Part shown: positions 1-56,060 of the stretch, piece by piece
How the letters are laid out: every line of letters begins with the position of its first letter
Numbering within the stretch: position 1 is the stretch's first letter
DNA from: Patiria pectinifera
Taxonomy: Eukaryota; Echinodermata; Asteroidea; Valvatida; Asterinidae
Reading direction: 5' to 3'
Length of the DNA: 64,000 bases
Assembly: GCA_029964075.1 (NCBI GenBank)
Contig: CM057145.1
Coordinates: 1,674,001 to 1,738,000, forward strand
Made by a program: the position numbers and the translations under genes
Notes under the pieces: generated by a model
What the model was told of the DNA's origin: nothing
The model's database searches: none
What the model saw: the letters and a program-made list of their open reading frames with translations, nothing else

Positions 1-1429
1 CTTTGGTCTAATAATTATAGGACCAGCAGTGTAAGACTGTTTACATCATCGGTCCTATGAGTCAAAAACAGTTTTTAATGGCTTAAAATTGGTGTATCTG
101 GTTTGATAACTTTGTCAGATAAGACATCATTAATAATGATTTCTTATCTGACAAAGTTATCAAACTTGATACACCAATAAAGTATGTCTCAAAAGAGCAT
201 TTTCTTTCACTCATTTCAAAAAAAATACTTAAATTAATCCATGCTATCAGAAGTTATGCATGTTTTACTAAGTGAACCTATTTTAATAGCTGTCCATGGA
301 ATGCAATTAAAAGCTATTGAGGTAAGTGACAATTACAGATTACAATAGGCATTAAATGATATTTTAATCATTTCAGTCAAAACTGAAATATAATTTTTTT
401 TACTGTCAGATTTTGTTTTGTTTATGAGGAACATGTCAATTTTTTTCTGAAATATTGATGAGATTTTTTTTCTGGTTTTCTTTGCAAGTTTTCGTTCATT
501 CATAGAGGAGGAAAACGTCCATATTACATTTATTAATTTGTATATTCACCAGCTTGTAGAATGGTAAAATAATCAGTGGTGGACAGCTGAATGTTGTGAT
601 CCTTTTTATTAAAATAGTCATAACTTGGCTATAGAGTAAGAAAATTACGTAAACCGGTCACAGTTGCAGGTCAATAACATGTATACTTTATCGCTATTAT
701 ATTCTTTTGTGATATTGACCGAGCCACATATTGAAAAATATGCCCCCCCCCCCCCAAATTTGGTCACTTTCTTTTCGACTCACCCTGTATAGTAACACCG
801 TGTTACATTTACACCGCAATTCGTGAAGTCAGTAGATATTAGGGTAGAAAGTCACAACCCTTCATTGATGCAATTTAAATGGCAATCCATGAAAATTCAG
901 TATCTAATTACTAAGAAACCCGAATCCGCTTCGTGCCATTTGTCGAGCACAATCAGACAAGTGTTTTAGGACTCTGTTATTAATCCGAACTATACCACAT
1001 GAACTGTCTTTGACCTGTTCAAAAAGAGCCCGGAGAACATCCAAACCAGTCAAGTGGATGTAACTAACGTATTTGGCTGTAATGGCAGTCATGACATCCC
1101 AGTAAAGATTACTCTAGACACCTAATATGATGACAGGCAAGATCCAGAGGGCGGGCGTGGGTGGGGAACACACCCATTTTTCCTTCAGGAAAAAAGCAAA
1201 AATGCAAGATATACAGAGGGAGAGAGACTCAAAAAGAGAAGGAAAAAGAGGGAAGGGAGAGACACAGTTAATAGTGCAGTTCAAGTCAGACCATAGCCTA
1301 CTGGGATGAGTTGCACATCATTATCACAACAATTATTATTGGGGGTCTGTCATACTTTCGCTAAAATTAAAAAGCGACGGGACCAAGAACTGCCACGAGA
1401 CACAAGTCAATCACACAAGTCATCTTGGC
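1..1429. other. Upstream non-coding DNA with transposon ends
   Basis: No exon recognised. It holds a foldback hairpin near the left edge, a C-run at about 743-755, and a transposon end CACCCTGTA (minus: TACAGGGTGAGTC) near 780 whose TIR start matches the foldback element at 60371. Confidence 0.5.
91..175. repeat. Near-perfect hairpin, 33-bp arms
   Basis: Arms 91-123 and 143-175 are reverse complements with two mismatches (GGTGTATCTGGTTTGATA / its complement). The 19-base loop is itself palindromic around ATCATTAATAATGAT. Probably a MITE core. Confidence 0.8.
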
Positions 1430-2220
1430 AAGAACTTTCATGGTGGAGTACCTCGGGGAACAAAGCTTGGTCCCCTTTTGTTCATCATAATGATAGGGGA
1501 CCTTGCTCCAACGTTACCAACTGTTATATATGTTGATGATACGACAACATACGAGGTAATCAGTTCGTCAGAACTGGAACTTAGTTCTATGCAAAATACC
1601 ACAGATGAAATCGTCAAATGGTCTTCTGAAAATGATATGAAGATTAATCCCCGGAAAACAAAAGAAATGGTAATCTGCTTCAGTACAACAAGTCGATCCA
1701 CCGGTGCCATGCATCACTGTGGATGGTAATAACATTGAGCGAGTACAAACATCTAAGCTGCTTGGACTCCACATCTCTAATGATCTTAGGTGGGAGACAC
1801 ATGTTAATGCAGTTTACAGCTGATCAGAGACTGTACCTTCTCGTTCAGGTTCGACGAGCTGGCATTGACCAGCTTGATCTTTTTAAATTGTATTATGCTT
1901 GTAAAATATCCGTACTAGACTATGCCTGCCAAGTGTACCATGGTGGCCTGACGGTAGTACAATCTAATCTTCTTGAGTCCATTCAGAGACGTGCAATGAA
2001 AATCATCCTGCCTAAAAGATCATATGGTGAAGCGTTGGAAACATTTAATATTCAATCTCTATCAGCGCGAAGGAAATCATTGTGTGAACGGTTGTTTAGA
2101 GACATATGCAGTCCTGACCACAGTCTTAATTATATCTTGCCTAAGCCAAGAGCAGCCACCATGACATACAACTTAAGAAATGCAAACATCCTTATGTCCT
2201 CCTTTTTGCAAAACAAATAG
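1430..2220 (+). pseudogene. Broken non-LTR (LINE) reverse transcriptase, C-terminal part
   Basis: Frame 1 reads GGVPRGTKLGPLLFIIM ... IYVDDTTTY, the RT palm motifs with YVDD at the catalytic site, up to KINPRKTKEMVICF. After a frameshift near 1710 it continues ITVDGNNIERVQTSKLLGLH, and after another near 1820 RLYLLVQVRRAGI ... SVLDYACQVYHGG and LESIQRRAMKIILP, typical of the thumb and end of Jockey/CR1/L2-like LINEs. Two frameshifts and absence of the N-terminal half make it dead. Confidence 0.85.
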
Positions 2221-2619
2221 AATGAAGAATAGCCTTTTTCCCCTGGTGTTTAACTTGCAGTAATTTTTAATCACACACTTTTAATTTCAGAGAATGTGCA
2301 GTGAAAATCATCCTAAATATCGTTCATATGCTGTTATAGTTTTACCCATGGTGTTTTTATAATTTGAAGTAATTTTTTATCACACATTTTTTGGCTTCAT
2401 GACTTGTCGTCGTCATGTCGTCATCACATGTCCCCGAGTCATTTCAAACAGTCGACACAGCTGGTGTTTGTCTGAGTCCAAGTACTTTTTTATTCTTTTA
2501 TCTCGATTTGTTTTTACCTATATTTCAATTTTTACTTTACTTTGTGACGATGAAAACCACTTACTCTATGTACAGCGTTTGTTTTACATTGTTTTAGGGG
2601 AACCACAAACACATTAAGG
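2221..2619. other. Region before the start codon
   Basis: AT-rich, nothing coding recognised. Any 5' UTR and promoter of the receptor gene should lie here or beyond an upstream intron. I see no convincing TATA box at usual spacing. Confidence 0.4.
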
Positions 2620-45560
<42,941 letters not shown>

Positions 45561-46437
45561 GTCAGACAAAGTCCACAATACCACACTGACTCAATGGACA
45601 GTTACTGTGATTAATCTAGGCCTACACTCATAACAGTCCTGGATCAGATTTGACTCGGAATCCGGGTCAGATTGACCTGACACTCTTTTGCACGAGGTGT
45701 ATTTTGCCTTTCAAAGGCCATTGTCTTGTTCATACCAGGATTCTGACGTTTAACCTTTAAACAGCCCACTGTATCATTATCTGGTTAATCCCTTCAGACA
45801 ATTAGCGAAACCACAGGTCACCAGTCGATCCTCTAATTAAGGATTTCCGGTTTTGTTTTCAACCAATTTCAACAATCGAGAAAATAGAAGGTGCCTTCAT
45901 CACTGGACATGAGCATTTGTATTTATTGAACATCTGCGCGTTGATGCCACTCAAGAAAAATTTAGGCAAAAATACAAAATTTAAGCGATAATTATTTTGT
46001 CCTGCTGGTGGTAGCCATTCACCCGGCAATTAAATCCCCAAAGGTGATTAAATCTTGAAATAAAAGAGAGCTTATTCCTGGTACAGGCTGTGGGTAAAAA
46101 CCCCGAATGTAACTTTTATATATATATATTTGGATTGTGTCTCAAAAGCGAGATTCACGGTATGTGGGTCAAAAAGACATTTTTTGTTTTTGGTAAAAAT
46201 AGCACATTGCTACTGTTAGGAGAAAATAACATATTATTTTATCAAAATAACAATGTTCAGGAGTACATGGCTTGAAAAGTGACGTTGGAAAGTGTCATTT
46301 TGATCCTGCAAAGTGTCAGGTCAATTCTGACCCGTATTCGGGTCGAATCTGACCCTGGACCTTTTAAAAGTTTTTTGTTTGGCAGGGCCAGAGGGCCAGC
46401 CTAGCAAGGCACTTTATCTTGTTTTATCGGCCTCACT

Positions 46438-46459
46438 GACTCTCTCTCCCCTCCCCCCC

Positions 46460-46517
<58 letters not shown>
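46438..46517. repeat. (CT)n microsatellite
   Basis: About 30 CT units after a C-rich stretch, about 900 bases downstream of the gene 1 stop codon. Confidence 0.95.
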
Positions 46518-46519
<2 letters not shown>

Positions 46520-49500
46520 TCTTTGACTCAACGACTTCCTGCTCACTCATTGTGTATCCCAGATGCATGTAAAGACTTTGAGGGAAAATCAATTTGATCC
46601 ATTGAGTAGAAATATGTGCACTCTGGAGCCAGTGTTACTAGGGTTGCTCTATCTTCTTTTGGCAAATAACATGCATTCCTGAAATGCACCTTGTAGATCA
46701 CCGCATTTTTTGTTTCCGCTGGAACTACGCTTTTTATAATTAAAGACATGACAACACTGAAAGTATATCGCCTTCGTGTTATTACATTAAAGTGCTTTTC
46801 TTTCTATAACCTTTTTAAAGAATAAGTGAAGCTTCGGGTTTTTTTGATATCGCACGGTTATCTCTCTCAATCTCTTATCGATACCATAGTCTTTAATATG
46901 TATTCACCTGCATTTTTACATTCATTAATTTTTTTATGAATGTTCTATCCGATTATGGTTCTTTTGTATAAGTGACAAACATAATGTTGTTGATCGGTAC
47001 TCTTAATCTCCAGTAGCTTTGTATTGATGTATGTATACACTTAAAGTAAGTGAAGATATCTGAGAAAAAGTATTTGGTAAGTATTTCGTATAAATATATT
47101 ATGGTATAAACGTACAGATCAGACAAAGGTTGACGTTGTTTTGTTATAAAGGTGTATAATCATAATGCAGTGGAATTTATGTAATCAATTACTGTGTAAC
47201 GGATCGATCTGCATGCATTAAGTAATCGACGGATTATGCTTTACAAACTTGGTGATAAGATATTAGTAATCATGGCCGGAAATTACGATTTAAAGGTTGT
47301 TATGCGTCATTACTCAGACTTCAATTTATACGGACGTATGTTTTGTCTTTTGTTTCTACTTTGTTCTACGTTACTATACTCGTAAGCTGATATTGCGGTT
47401 TAATATTGTAATACTTTTGATTCGATTTTAATTATAGGGAATAAATGTATGCTTGGCCGGTTAGTACTTGTCCAACTGGCAAGGGGCTTGGACGCGAATA
47501 ATGGCCCGAGCCGAAGTGCTTGTTTAATTCTAGCTAAACACATATTCATGTTCAAAAATTCCTTTTGGTCAAAAAGTGAAAACAAGTAAAGACAAATATT
47601 TTGTTCAACAATTTTACTTCAGGTTTTAAAAGTGGCGGGCAGCCATATTAGTCAGGAAGAATCAAATGGAAAAGTAAGGTAGCACTTTAAATGACTAAAT
47701 AGAGTGAAAGTGTACATAAGCTTTGGTAGCAACAACTACTTCATCATTTGCAATAAAGAGGGGCATCATTATACACGGTTTATATAGGGGTACATGTACA
47801 ATCAAAAACAGATTAGGTGGGGATCAATCAATTATCAATGGTGTAGTGTGACAAAAACCAAAGATCCCCACCAAAGCCTAATTGAATACAGTCTAGTCTA
47901 TGAATAATCTTTTGTTCTGCGGTTTCCCTGTCCACCCTTGATTTGAATCCTATCTGTTGGAGTACAGCTACTCCACGAATCCTACCCACAAGGATTAACT
48001 ACTCGGCCCGACTCCTGGTTAGACGCGTGGTAACGGCCTGTATACTGGTGGCAAATACCATGAATACTTTTGAACAAAGACCACTCCGCGCGATGGCTTT
48101 CAGATTTGCAAGGCTCTTCGCCCGATCTGGCCTCGAAGTCTGTCAAGCCAGCGAATTATATTTTTGAATATTCATGAGTCTACTTTTTTTGGTCTTTTTT
48201 TGGTACAATGAGGTTGTAAGGCGGCCCCAGCCAATCTTGACAGTGCTGTACAAAACAATTGAAATGGTATTGTGAAACACCCCTGCCATATCTGTAATAC
48301 GGGCCTCGCGCGCGTAGTGCTAACAATCTCCTGATTTGGGAATTGGCGCGCCAAGCGCGTATACCGTGCGATGTAGCGCAGAACGCATATATTTTGGTGT
48401 GAAAGTACATATCACACTGAAGTTTACATTATTTTGTATATATAATCATATAGTATATAATCATAAGAGATAGGAATCGATGTAATCAATTACCATGTAA
48501 AGAATCAGTAATAGGTGGATTATGGTTAACGAACTTGGTGATAGGAAATTAGTATTTGTTTGATAATAACGTTTATTAAATTACATTTGTTACATTTGTT
48601 ATCTTCGTTACACAGATCACAATTGATACGGATGTATATTTTGGGTTTTTGTTTCTACATATTAGGTCTACTAGTATGGTAGTCAGTGGGCTCGTGGAGT
48701 ACTAGATGCATTTTTCAGGTACACTATTTGAAACTCTAAGGATCACTCGTGGATACCTCAACAAGTTCAAAACCACTTGATGCGATTTTTCTGCCACTTT
48801 TATGGGCCTGCGCAAGAAGAAAAAAAAACGATTCAGATAATATCACTTTTCTCTTTTGGCATTTGGAAAGCTCATCGAAGTGCTGCATCACGGTAATAAA
48901 AACCATTCCAGAATATTTCCTCTTTTGGTGGTGGGCCACATTTAAAAGTTATAAAAGTGGGGGGGGGGGGCAAATGATGTTGACAGAAAATCTAACTGTA
49001 ACGGCAATATTGGTGTGTTTTTCCCCATCTAGTGCGGTGAACGGAGGCGGATAGAATATTTACAAGTCAAATCATAAACTTGTTGTTCCTATTTAGGGGC
49101 GTGACACATTTGTTTTTATTAAAAAAAAAAGGCGCATCTTGCATATGAAAAAAAAACCCAGAACAAAACGATCTCACCCAAAGTTTGATTTTTTTTTAAC
49201 ACATTGACTTAACATACATGTGAAGCTCGGTGTTGTTTCTACGAAATATTTTTGCTGGTATGTTATTGATTTTAGGCGTAAAACTAAAATTTCCAAAAGT
49301 GGTAGGAAAAGAGTGATTACAGAGAAAATGCTATATGTTGTTGTTTGTCTTAAATCGGCAAAAGAAAAGTTTATTATTGCCATACATCTGTGACGTATCT
49401 TAAATTGCTTGATGTTCATTTGACAATTGAAATTGACACAAAGTTTGACTGTTTTTTACATCAAATGTACTCATTTCCATTCATTCTTAATTTTCCCATT

Positions 49501-49799
49501 TATGTGCGCGATTTGTTTCAAAGTATAAACGTTCCAGTTCTGTTTTCTAATTTTAGTTTAACAAAATTGAGTTGGAGGACACAATTGTACAAATTGTATC
49601 ATTCCCCCTTTTTTATACAAAACAATGTTCTTCCTCTTGCATAAAGGAAAAATACAATTTGAAACTTTGCCTTATAATTCACTACTTAGATTGCCAATGC
49701 CAAATTCAGAAAACAAATCGACATGAGTTTGGATTAATGTTGTTGCATCTTCGTATTCTTTTTTAACCCCCAAATTATGAAAAGTGTCCCCTACCCCTA

Positions 49800-50478
49800 A
49801 TGAGAAATGTTGTCCAACATTGTGTTTCAACATATAATTCTAAATTCAATTTTTTTTATATGCTGCAAATAATCTTGATAACTGACTCCCTTTTTGGGTG
49901 TATTTCGCCAAACAAAATGTTTTTTGGGGTATGTTTGATTGTTTTTGTGTTTGTTGGTTTTCGGTTGGTGTATGTGGCCTACCTATATGTATCCTTGTGT
50001 TGGTCTGTTTTATGTTAGTTTGTAAGCTTTTAATTAGTTCTTTATTCATGTAAATGTAACCATTATGTACCCATAATTTATATATGGCTCAGCTTTATAT
50101 TTGATTTGTTTTGCTCTTGGGTATAGTAGAACCATATTCGGTCTGATGATAGGTTTTCGTTTAGTTGCTCATTTTTGGTTGTTTCTGTCTGCCCATAATG
50201 GTCTCGTTATACATTGTACTTGTCACCTTCTTAAATTTTTATTGACTTTTTATTATTCATTACATTAATCTATAGGTCCTTCATATGCCATTTTTTCTTA
50301 ACATGTAATCTTTTGATTAGTTTTGTTCTTAGGTTTTAATGCTAATGTGCTTGTATATGTAATTTTTTAAGCTTTTATCTTTTTAGTTATTTTTGTTTTG
50401 TTAATGATTGTTCAGCGCCTTGAACGTCATTTTGAAGGATTTGGCGCTATATAAGAATATCATTATTATTATTATTAA
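49800..50478 (+). mobile_element. 3' end of a LINE-type retroposon
   Basis: Ends in CGCCTTGAACGTC...GGCGCTATATAAGAATA followed by (ATT)n at 50461-50478. A GCGCTATATAA hairpin just before an (ATT)n tail is common at the 3' end of non-LTR elements in marine invertebrates. No RT domain was seen; the left border is a guess. Confidence 0.55.
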
Positions 50479-50711
50479 TTTGAACATTCTTCCTTTCGCC
50501 TCAAAAACAATCCACGGGAAAAACACTCATCTTGGGTACGAAAAAAAGGCAGCAAGTGGATTTGAGTTTAATAGTGTTTCATTAATAATCCCTGAAATGT
50601 TCAAAGAATGTACCAGAAATTGCATTTGGGAGATGATTTTGGACAATAAGCCAACTGACTATGATGCTATTGTGGTTAAATGTTGTAATGTGATTTGATA
50701 AGATTTTTATG

Positions 50712-50958
50712 CTCTGGAAGGAGCCTCTACATGTCACTTGCTGGCATGTCTGTCTGTCTGTCTGTCGGGCTGGCTGTCTGTCCGTCAAGACAATTGACCG
50801 AAAGTATGGTGTTCCATATGTGCCATCGGCGTCGCATTTTTCGGCGTCACATTGTTCAGCTCTGGCAGAATTATTTTGATCGATTTCACCATGCAAGACT
50901 TTCATGTAAGACTTCTCGCAACACGGCCAGAGCTTATTGTGCACTCGCACTTGTTAAA
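50712..50958 (+). mobile_element. Dispersed repeat containing (CTGT)n, copy 1
   Basis: CTGGAAGGAGCCTCTAC, a CTGT tract, GTTCCATATGTGCCATCGGC, TTTTTCGGCGTC, CAGCTCTGGCAG and CACGGCCAGAGCTT recur in order, reversed, at 61876-62160. A fragment is at 12911-12940. Ends AGCTCTGGC/GCCAGAGCT are inverted. Confidence 0.7.
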
Positions 50959-51203
50959 TACGTAATACTTGTGAATTTTTTGTAATGTGGTTTGTGAATT
51001 TCATGTGGCAGTTTTGCAGTAAAGATATTTTCATTTACTTATGTATAATGCGTTGATATATTGACTAGAGGATTATATTGCTACTCAGTGATGTGCAGTG
51101 TTCTCGTTGAAATAATTACATCTGTAACGTTTAAACTGTCTTGGTAACACTTTCATTTGTCAGATGACAGCTATCGCTTGGATATCTATGAAAGTTTAAT
51201 GTA

Positions 51204-51738
51204 GGTTTTCCCGGCCTATTTCCTAAAATGTTTATTCACTTCTGAAAATCTGTCATTCGTTTTCGTCTGAATTTGAGAATCGCTCTGAACTCGCGTTTCA
51301 TTTTCGCTACCAGAACATTCGATTCCATTTCAGTTCAATCAAATAAGTGATTGAGCAGCACCTTTCATTTAAATCCATTCAGATCCCTTCACAAGACTTC
51401 TTTTTCGCTTTTAGAGGGCGATTTCAAACGTCCACCATTCTTTTTCTCTTTTAGTTTAATGCATTCGGCACCAGATACAATTAGGGGTTTCTTTTTCATA
51501 AACCGTCAATTAAATTAGATGTTACTGAAATCAATTTAGAAAAGGTATGCTTGCGTAAATGAGTGCACAGGTAACGAAATTGGCCGTCTGTTTCTCCAAA
51601 CCGAATGCACGGACAATGAAAACGATTGAACTTTCATTGAATTGAAATGGGATTAAAGACGTGCATACAAATTCAGACGAAAACGAATGACCAATTTCAG
51701 AAGTGAATGAACATTTCAGATAATTGGCCGGGAAAACC
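51204..51738. mobile_element. Foldback MITE with about 70-bp TIRs and TA target site
   Basis: TA then GGTTTTCCCGGCC ... GGCCGGGAAAACC then TA; arms continue through TTCACTTCTGAAA and CATTCGTTTTCGTCTGAATTT. Length 535, lying almost exactly at the centre of the large inverted duplication. Confidence 0.8.
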
Positions 51739-52209
51739 TATACTTATATCGTTTATATCGCTTTAAGTGATACAACTGATATAAGCGGTTGGTCCTGGAA
51801 TTCACATGAGACACGTGCACGGGCATAGTAAATGGTTGAAAAGAACGTGTATCTTAAAAGTGTATTATTGTTTCAATTGTTCTTTTGTTAAATGTATATC
51901 TGTAACAATGTAACCTTGGTGATATGTTCGGCTATTAAATAAAATGGAAGGAAGGGTGATGGTCTGTGAAATGGTTGATTGCAGTTAAGCGAATACCTAA
52001 AGACAAAAGTTAATGAAATTGCATACATACCTGAATTAATTCACTGCTTAAAGCTAAGAGAACATATCTCTTTATTTGAAACAACATTTTGTTATCATTT
52101 TAAAATGATTTCTATAATCACTGATAAATAATTGCATTGAAGACGTATCCTTATCGACCTACCCTAAACTGAATTGGGTTAGAAAATATAACGCAACGTT
52201 CTAGTATTC

Positions 52210-53155
52210 AATCCCGGGACATACCGTTATTTCGTTTTACCGTTTTGCATTTCCTCAAAAACAAAAACAGTAAACGCACCGTTGACCGTTTTTTCGTTTT
52301 ACAGTTTTGTAAAACGGTCAAACGGTATTAGGTCACAAAAAACAGTGACCTCTTTGTTGTTTTTCTTGATTGTTGAAAGCGATAAACGGTTAGTTGCTTC
52401 ATTTTCAAAGTGTTGTTTAACAAGAACATGACAATGAAAAACGGTCAATAGCCCTGTCGACCATTTTTTTGATTTAGGTTCGGCAATTAAGCAATGCACC
52501 TAGGAATGTTAATGCGTCCTCATGGGATCGAGTCATTGCCTGGGACACAAATTACCCTCCTCACATTTCGTTCTCACGACATAGTTTTCGAACTGGCTAT
52601 TGAAGAGCCGCGCCGAACTCCAATTTCCTTCAAATATCTGCAACTTCTTCAAACGTATTACCATCCTGTATCCATTGTAAAAAGTAATGTCCCCCCTTGA
52701 AGTTTTCCAGCGCCATTTTTGCTTGCAACTCTTACTAAAAGCCCCACCAACTGAATCGCTTCAGAAAGGGGTCAGGGTCATGCCAGGAATCACACCACGC
52801 ATTATGCCGAGGTAACACTTTTTCATGTAAAGCATGGTCCCCCTCTGCCCCCTTGCCCAGCACCACAAAATGCACCACGGACTGTTCACTATGACACTGA
52901 AATAAAAAAACACAGTCTGTATTCAATACTGACCGTTTTGCTGTTTTTCAAAGTTATTTGTGTACAACTGTAAAACAAAAATCATTGATCGTTATGCTGT
53001 AATGAATTTTATTAAACTTATAAAACAGAGAATCTTAATACCGTTTGACCGTTTTACAAAACTGTAAAACGACAAAACGGTCAATGGTTTGTTTACTGTT
53101 TTTGTTTTGAGGAAATGCAAAACGGTAAAACGAAATAATGGTATGTCCCGGGATT
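52210..53155. mobile_element. Foldback element with about 125-bp TIRs
   Basis: AATCCCGGGACATACCGTTA at left and its complement at right; arms rich in CCGTTTT/AAAACGG. Flanks TAGTATTC (52202) and TTAGTATTC (53155) give a 7-8 bp target duplication, consistent with hAT. The interior has no transposase. Confidence 0.82.
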
Positions 53156-55669
53156 AGTATTCCAATGCACGACTTTTGAACGCTTCTAGTACTTTTCGTA
53201 TGCGCATTCTAAGAGATGGGGTTTGTGTTGACGGTAGTGGCTGGCGAATGAGGGCGCTGCTTCAGCCAAATTATGCATCCTCCCTCTTGGCCCCTTTAGC
53301 CAACTCCTGCACTCGCTCTTACTCAAACACCACCCCACTGATGATTGTTGCCTCCCCTATGGGCTCCGGGTGCCAAAAAGAGGGCGCCCTTTTACCAAGC
53401 AACGACGTCCCATGGGCGGGACACATACATTTCGCTGATTGACGAGCGCGCACCGTTCCTTGTGTGTGACACACGTACACCAGGGGGTTTGTACTATGTA
53501 CACGCAGTGGCCCCGCTTCGCGGCAAAATATTGCAGTCAGGCAAGATGGCGTTGTTCGGTCACCCCCAACTGTCCTTTTTTTTGCTGGTGAGGGGGTACT
53601 TGTTAACAGAGCGGTTAAAGGCTAGGTCCAAACAGCTCTCAATGAAAGAAAGATGATAAAACCGTACAATTGTAGATATCAATTTGTTTAAGGGAAATTG
53701 TAAACTTAATCTAAGACTGATACAATCCCATGATTTCTCAACGCAGGGCTTTGCGCTCCGACCTTGACATAAACATCTTGTTTCACGGGTCACATTAAGA
53801 TTGACCACAGACGTGTGAAGGTTTCCTTCTGTGTGCGGTATGCTTAAGTATGTACAATCATAGCTCAAACTGTGGTCCATTTTAGTATTTGTAACAGCTC
53901 GAACTTAACAACTAAACTTCAACAAACATATGTCGCTCATTATTCACTCTAACACCCTCGTGTACACTGAAAGTAAGCCGATCACTCTGGTCCCACGGCA
54001 CGCGATCACAATGTATGTATATTCTCCCCCATAAGCAATAAAGGTCGAGTCCCACATACCACAGCATACACAGCATTTATCGAGGGTTGAATGGGACCTC
54101 AATAACAGACTAAACGATTAGAATGCAAGATTGGCAGTCAAAAAACCGGCAAATCGAAAAAACTGTGACATCAGTGAAAAGGGAATTTCATCAGCTTTCT
54201 AATGGTGCGAGAACCTTTCTTAAAGAACGTACAGTTCGTGAGTTACAGCGTTGAACACACAGCGCGGCCGACCCCAAATGGGGATATCCTTCCTGCCTCA
54301 CACAAACAAAATAGTTTTGATATTATTTTAACAGACATTTGACGGTTCCTTTTTATGGCCCAGATAAAAGTGTCCGTACATTTTTTGTTGAGGTCAGAAA
54401 CTGAAATTTAACATCCTGCAGGAAACCTAGTTGATACATTGAACGGTTCAACGTGATATGTCTTCAAAACGGCATGATTTTGGACCTTTTCTGCATGGTT
54501 TATCCGTGTTTTCAACCTGAGTCACTAAGTTTACGCAACAAATCGATATGAAGTTTTCTCAGCAACCCTTTAATAGCTTATTAACATACTTTTCATGATG
54601 TGTTATGAATCATTGTTACATCACAATAGCTTTCAAGTTAATCGCAATATCAAATAATCTTTGAAGAGGATGAAAAACTATTTGATGTGTTAAAAATTTG
54701 TAGCGCATCAAAGTTTATTATGTAAAACTCGTATCAAATCACATTATTTAACCGCAATAGCAACAAACAAGTACACCTAATATAAAGTAAGGATAAAAAA
54801 ATCCACACCACAATATGCACCCGTTTAAATTGAAGTCTGTGTAACGAAGCATAATAACTGTAACATAATGTAATTTAATGAATTAAACTTATTATCAAAC
54901 AAATACTAATATGTTATCACCGAGTTCGTTAACCATAATCCACCTTTAATGGTAATGGACCATACATATTTCTCTCCCATGATTATATACTTTCAAAATA
55001 AAATATGTTGAACTTGTCTGGGCTTTGTACCTTTAAACCGACATATTTGCGTTTTTGCGCCATATCGCAGAATTCCCAAACGACATCTTTAGCACTGGGC
55101 GCGCGAGGCCCACAACATAGATGTGGTAGGCGGGGGGGTTGTTTCACAAAACCAGAAGTAAAATTGTTGAAAACAACTTTTGGAAATCCTTAAAAGTTTA
55201 AATTGTTTTCACATCTTGACGGAGAGGTATTTACGAATGGGATTACATATGTGCTTGGCCGGTATTAAACAAAAACGTTTTAAACCGACTGGGGCCTAAT
55301 CGCGGATAATGACACTCCCTTTCGGATCAACCCGTTATCCGCGTCCAAGCCCCTGGTTGATTTCAAACGTACTAACATGCTAATCATACATTTATTCCCC
55401 GACTTAAAATCGCATCAAATCATATTACCACATTTAACCGCATTAAGACCATACAAGTAATAAGTAGAAACAAAAGACAAAATGTACACGCGTATCAAAT
55501 GAAGTCTGTGTAACAAAGCATAACAACCTTTAAATCGTAATTTCCAACTACGATACTACTTGAAATTGTAATGTATTAAACTTTGTTATAAAAAAATACT
55601 TTTGTCATACCTCTGTCTTGAATATTGTTTTTCCAATTGCCCAAAGTTTATCAAAACTCATAGCACACT

Positions 55670-56060
55670 CCCGACATCGCGTACTTAATATCCCACAGGG
55701 AGTGTGCTATATGACTTTGTACGTACGGTACGTACTGCGTGAAACGCTTGTATCATTGGTACCGACGGTATTGTCACATTGTATAACACATGAGTGGGAG
55801 CAGCGAACTAGCAGACGATCAGCTGTTTCGAGCACGCGACATGCATGTGAGTTGACGTTCGATTGTCATGATTGCTGTGTTTACTGCTGTTTGTTTTCGT
55901 GATTTTTACATCAAAATCAAAAGAATCCAAGACAGAGGTATAACAAAACTATTGTTGACTGCTGTGATGTGGGATATGACGTGTTTAACCCAACGGGGCG
56001 CTTCGCCTCGGGTGCCATGCGCCCCTCGGATGTTTAAAACATCACAACAGTCAACAATGG
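55670..56060 (-). mobile_element. Dispersed repeat starting with a hairpin (copy 2)
   Basis: Reverse-orientation copy of the 5985-6380 element, including the hairpin at 55950-56055 and the GTTTTCGTGATTTTTACATC segment. It is in the intergenic region near the edge of the inverted duplication. Confidence 0.7.

Noticed and set aside
49390-49766. Short open frames near 49.5 kb as a gene
   Set aside because: AT-rich, no domain, no splice support; the area is part of, or next to, a LINE 3' end.
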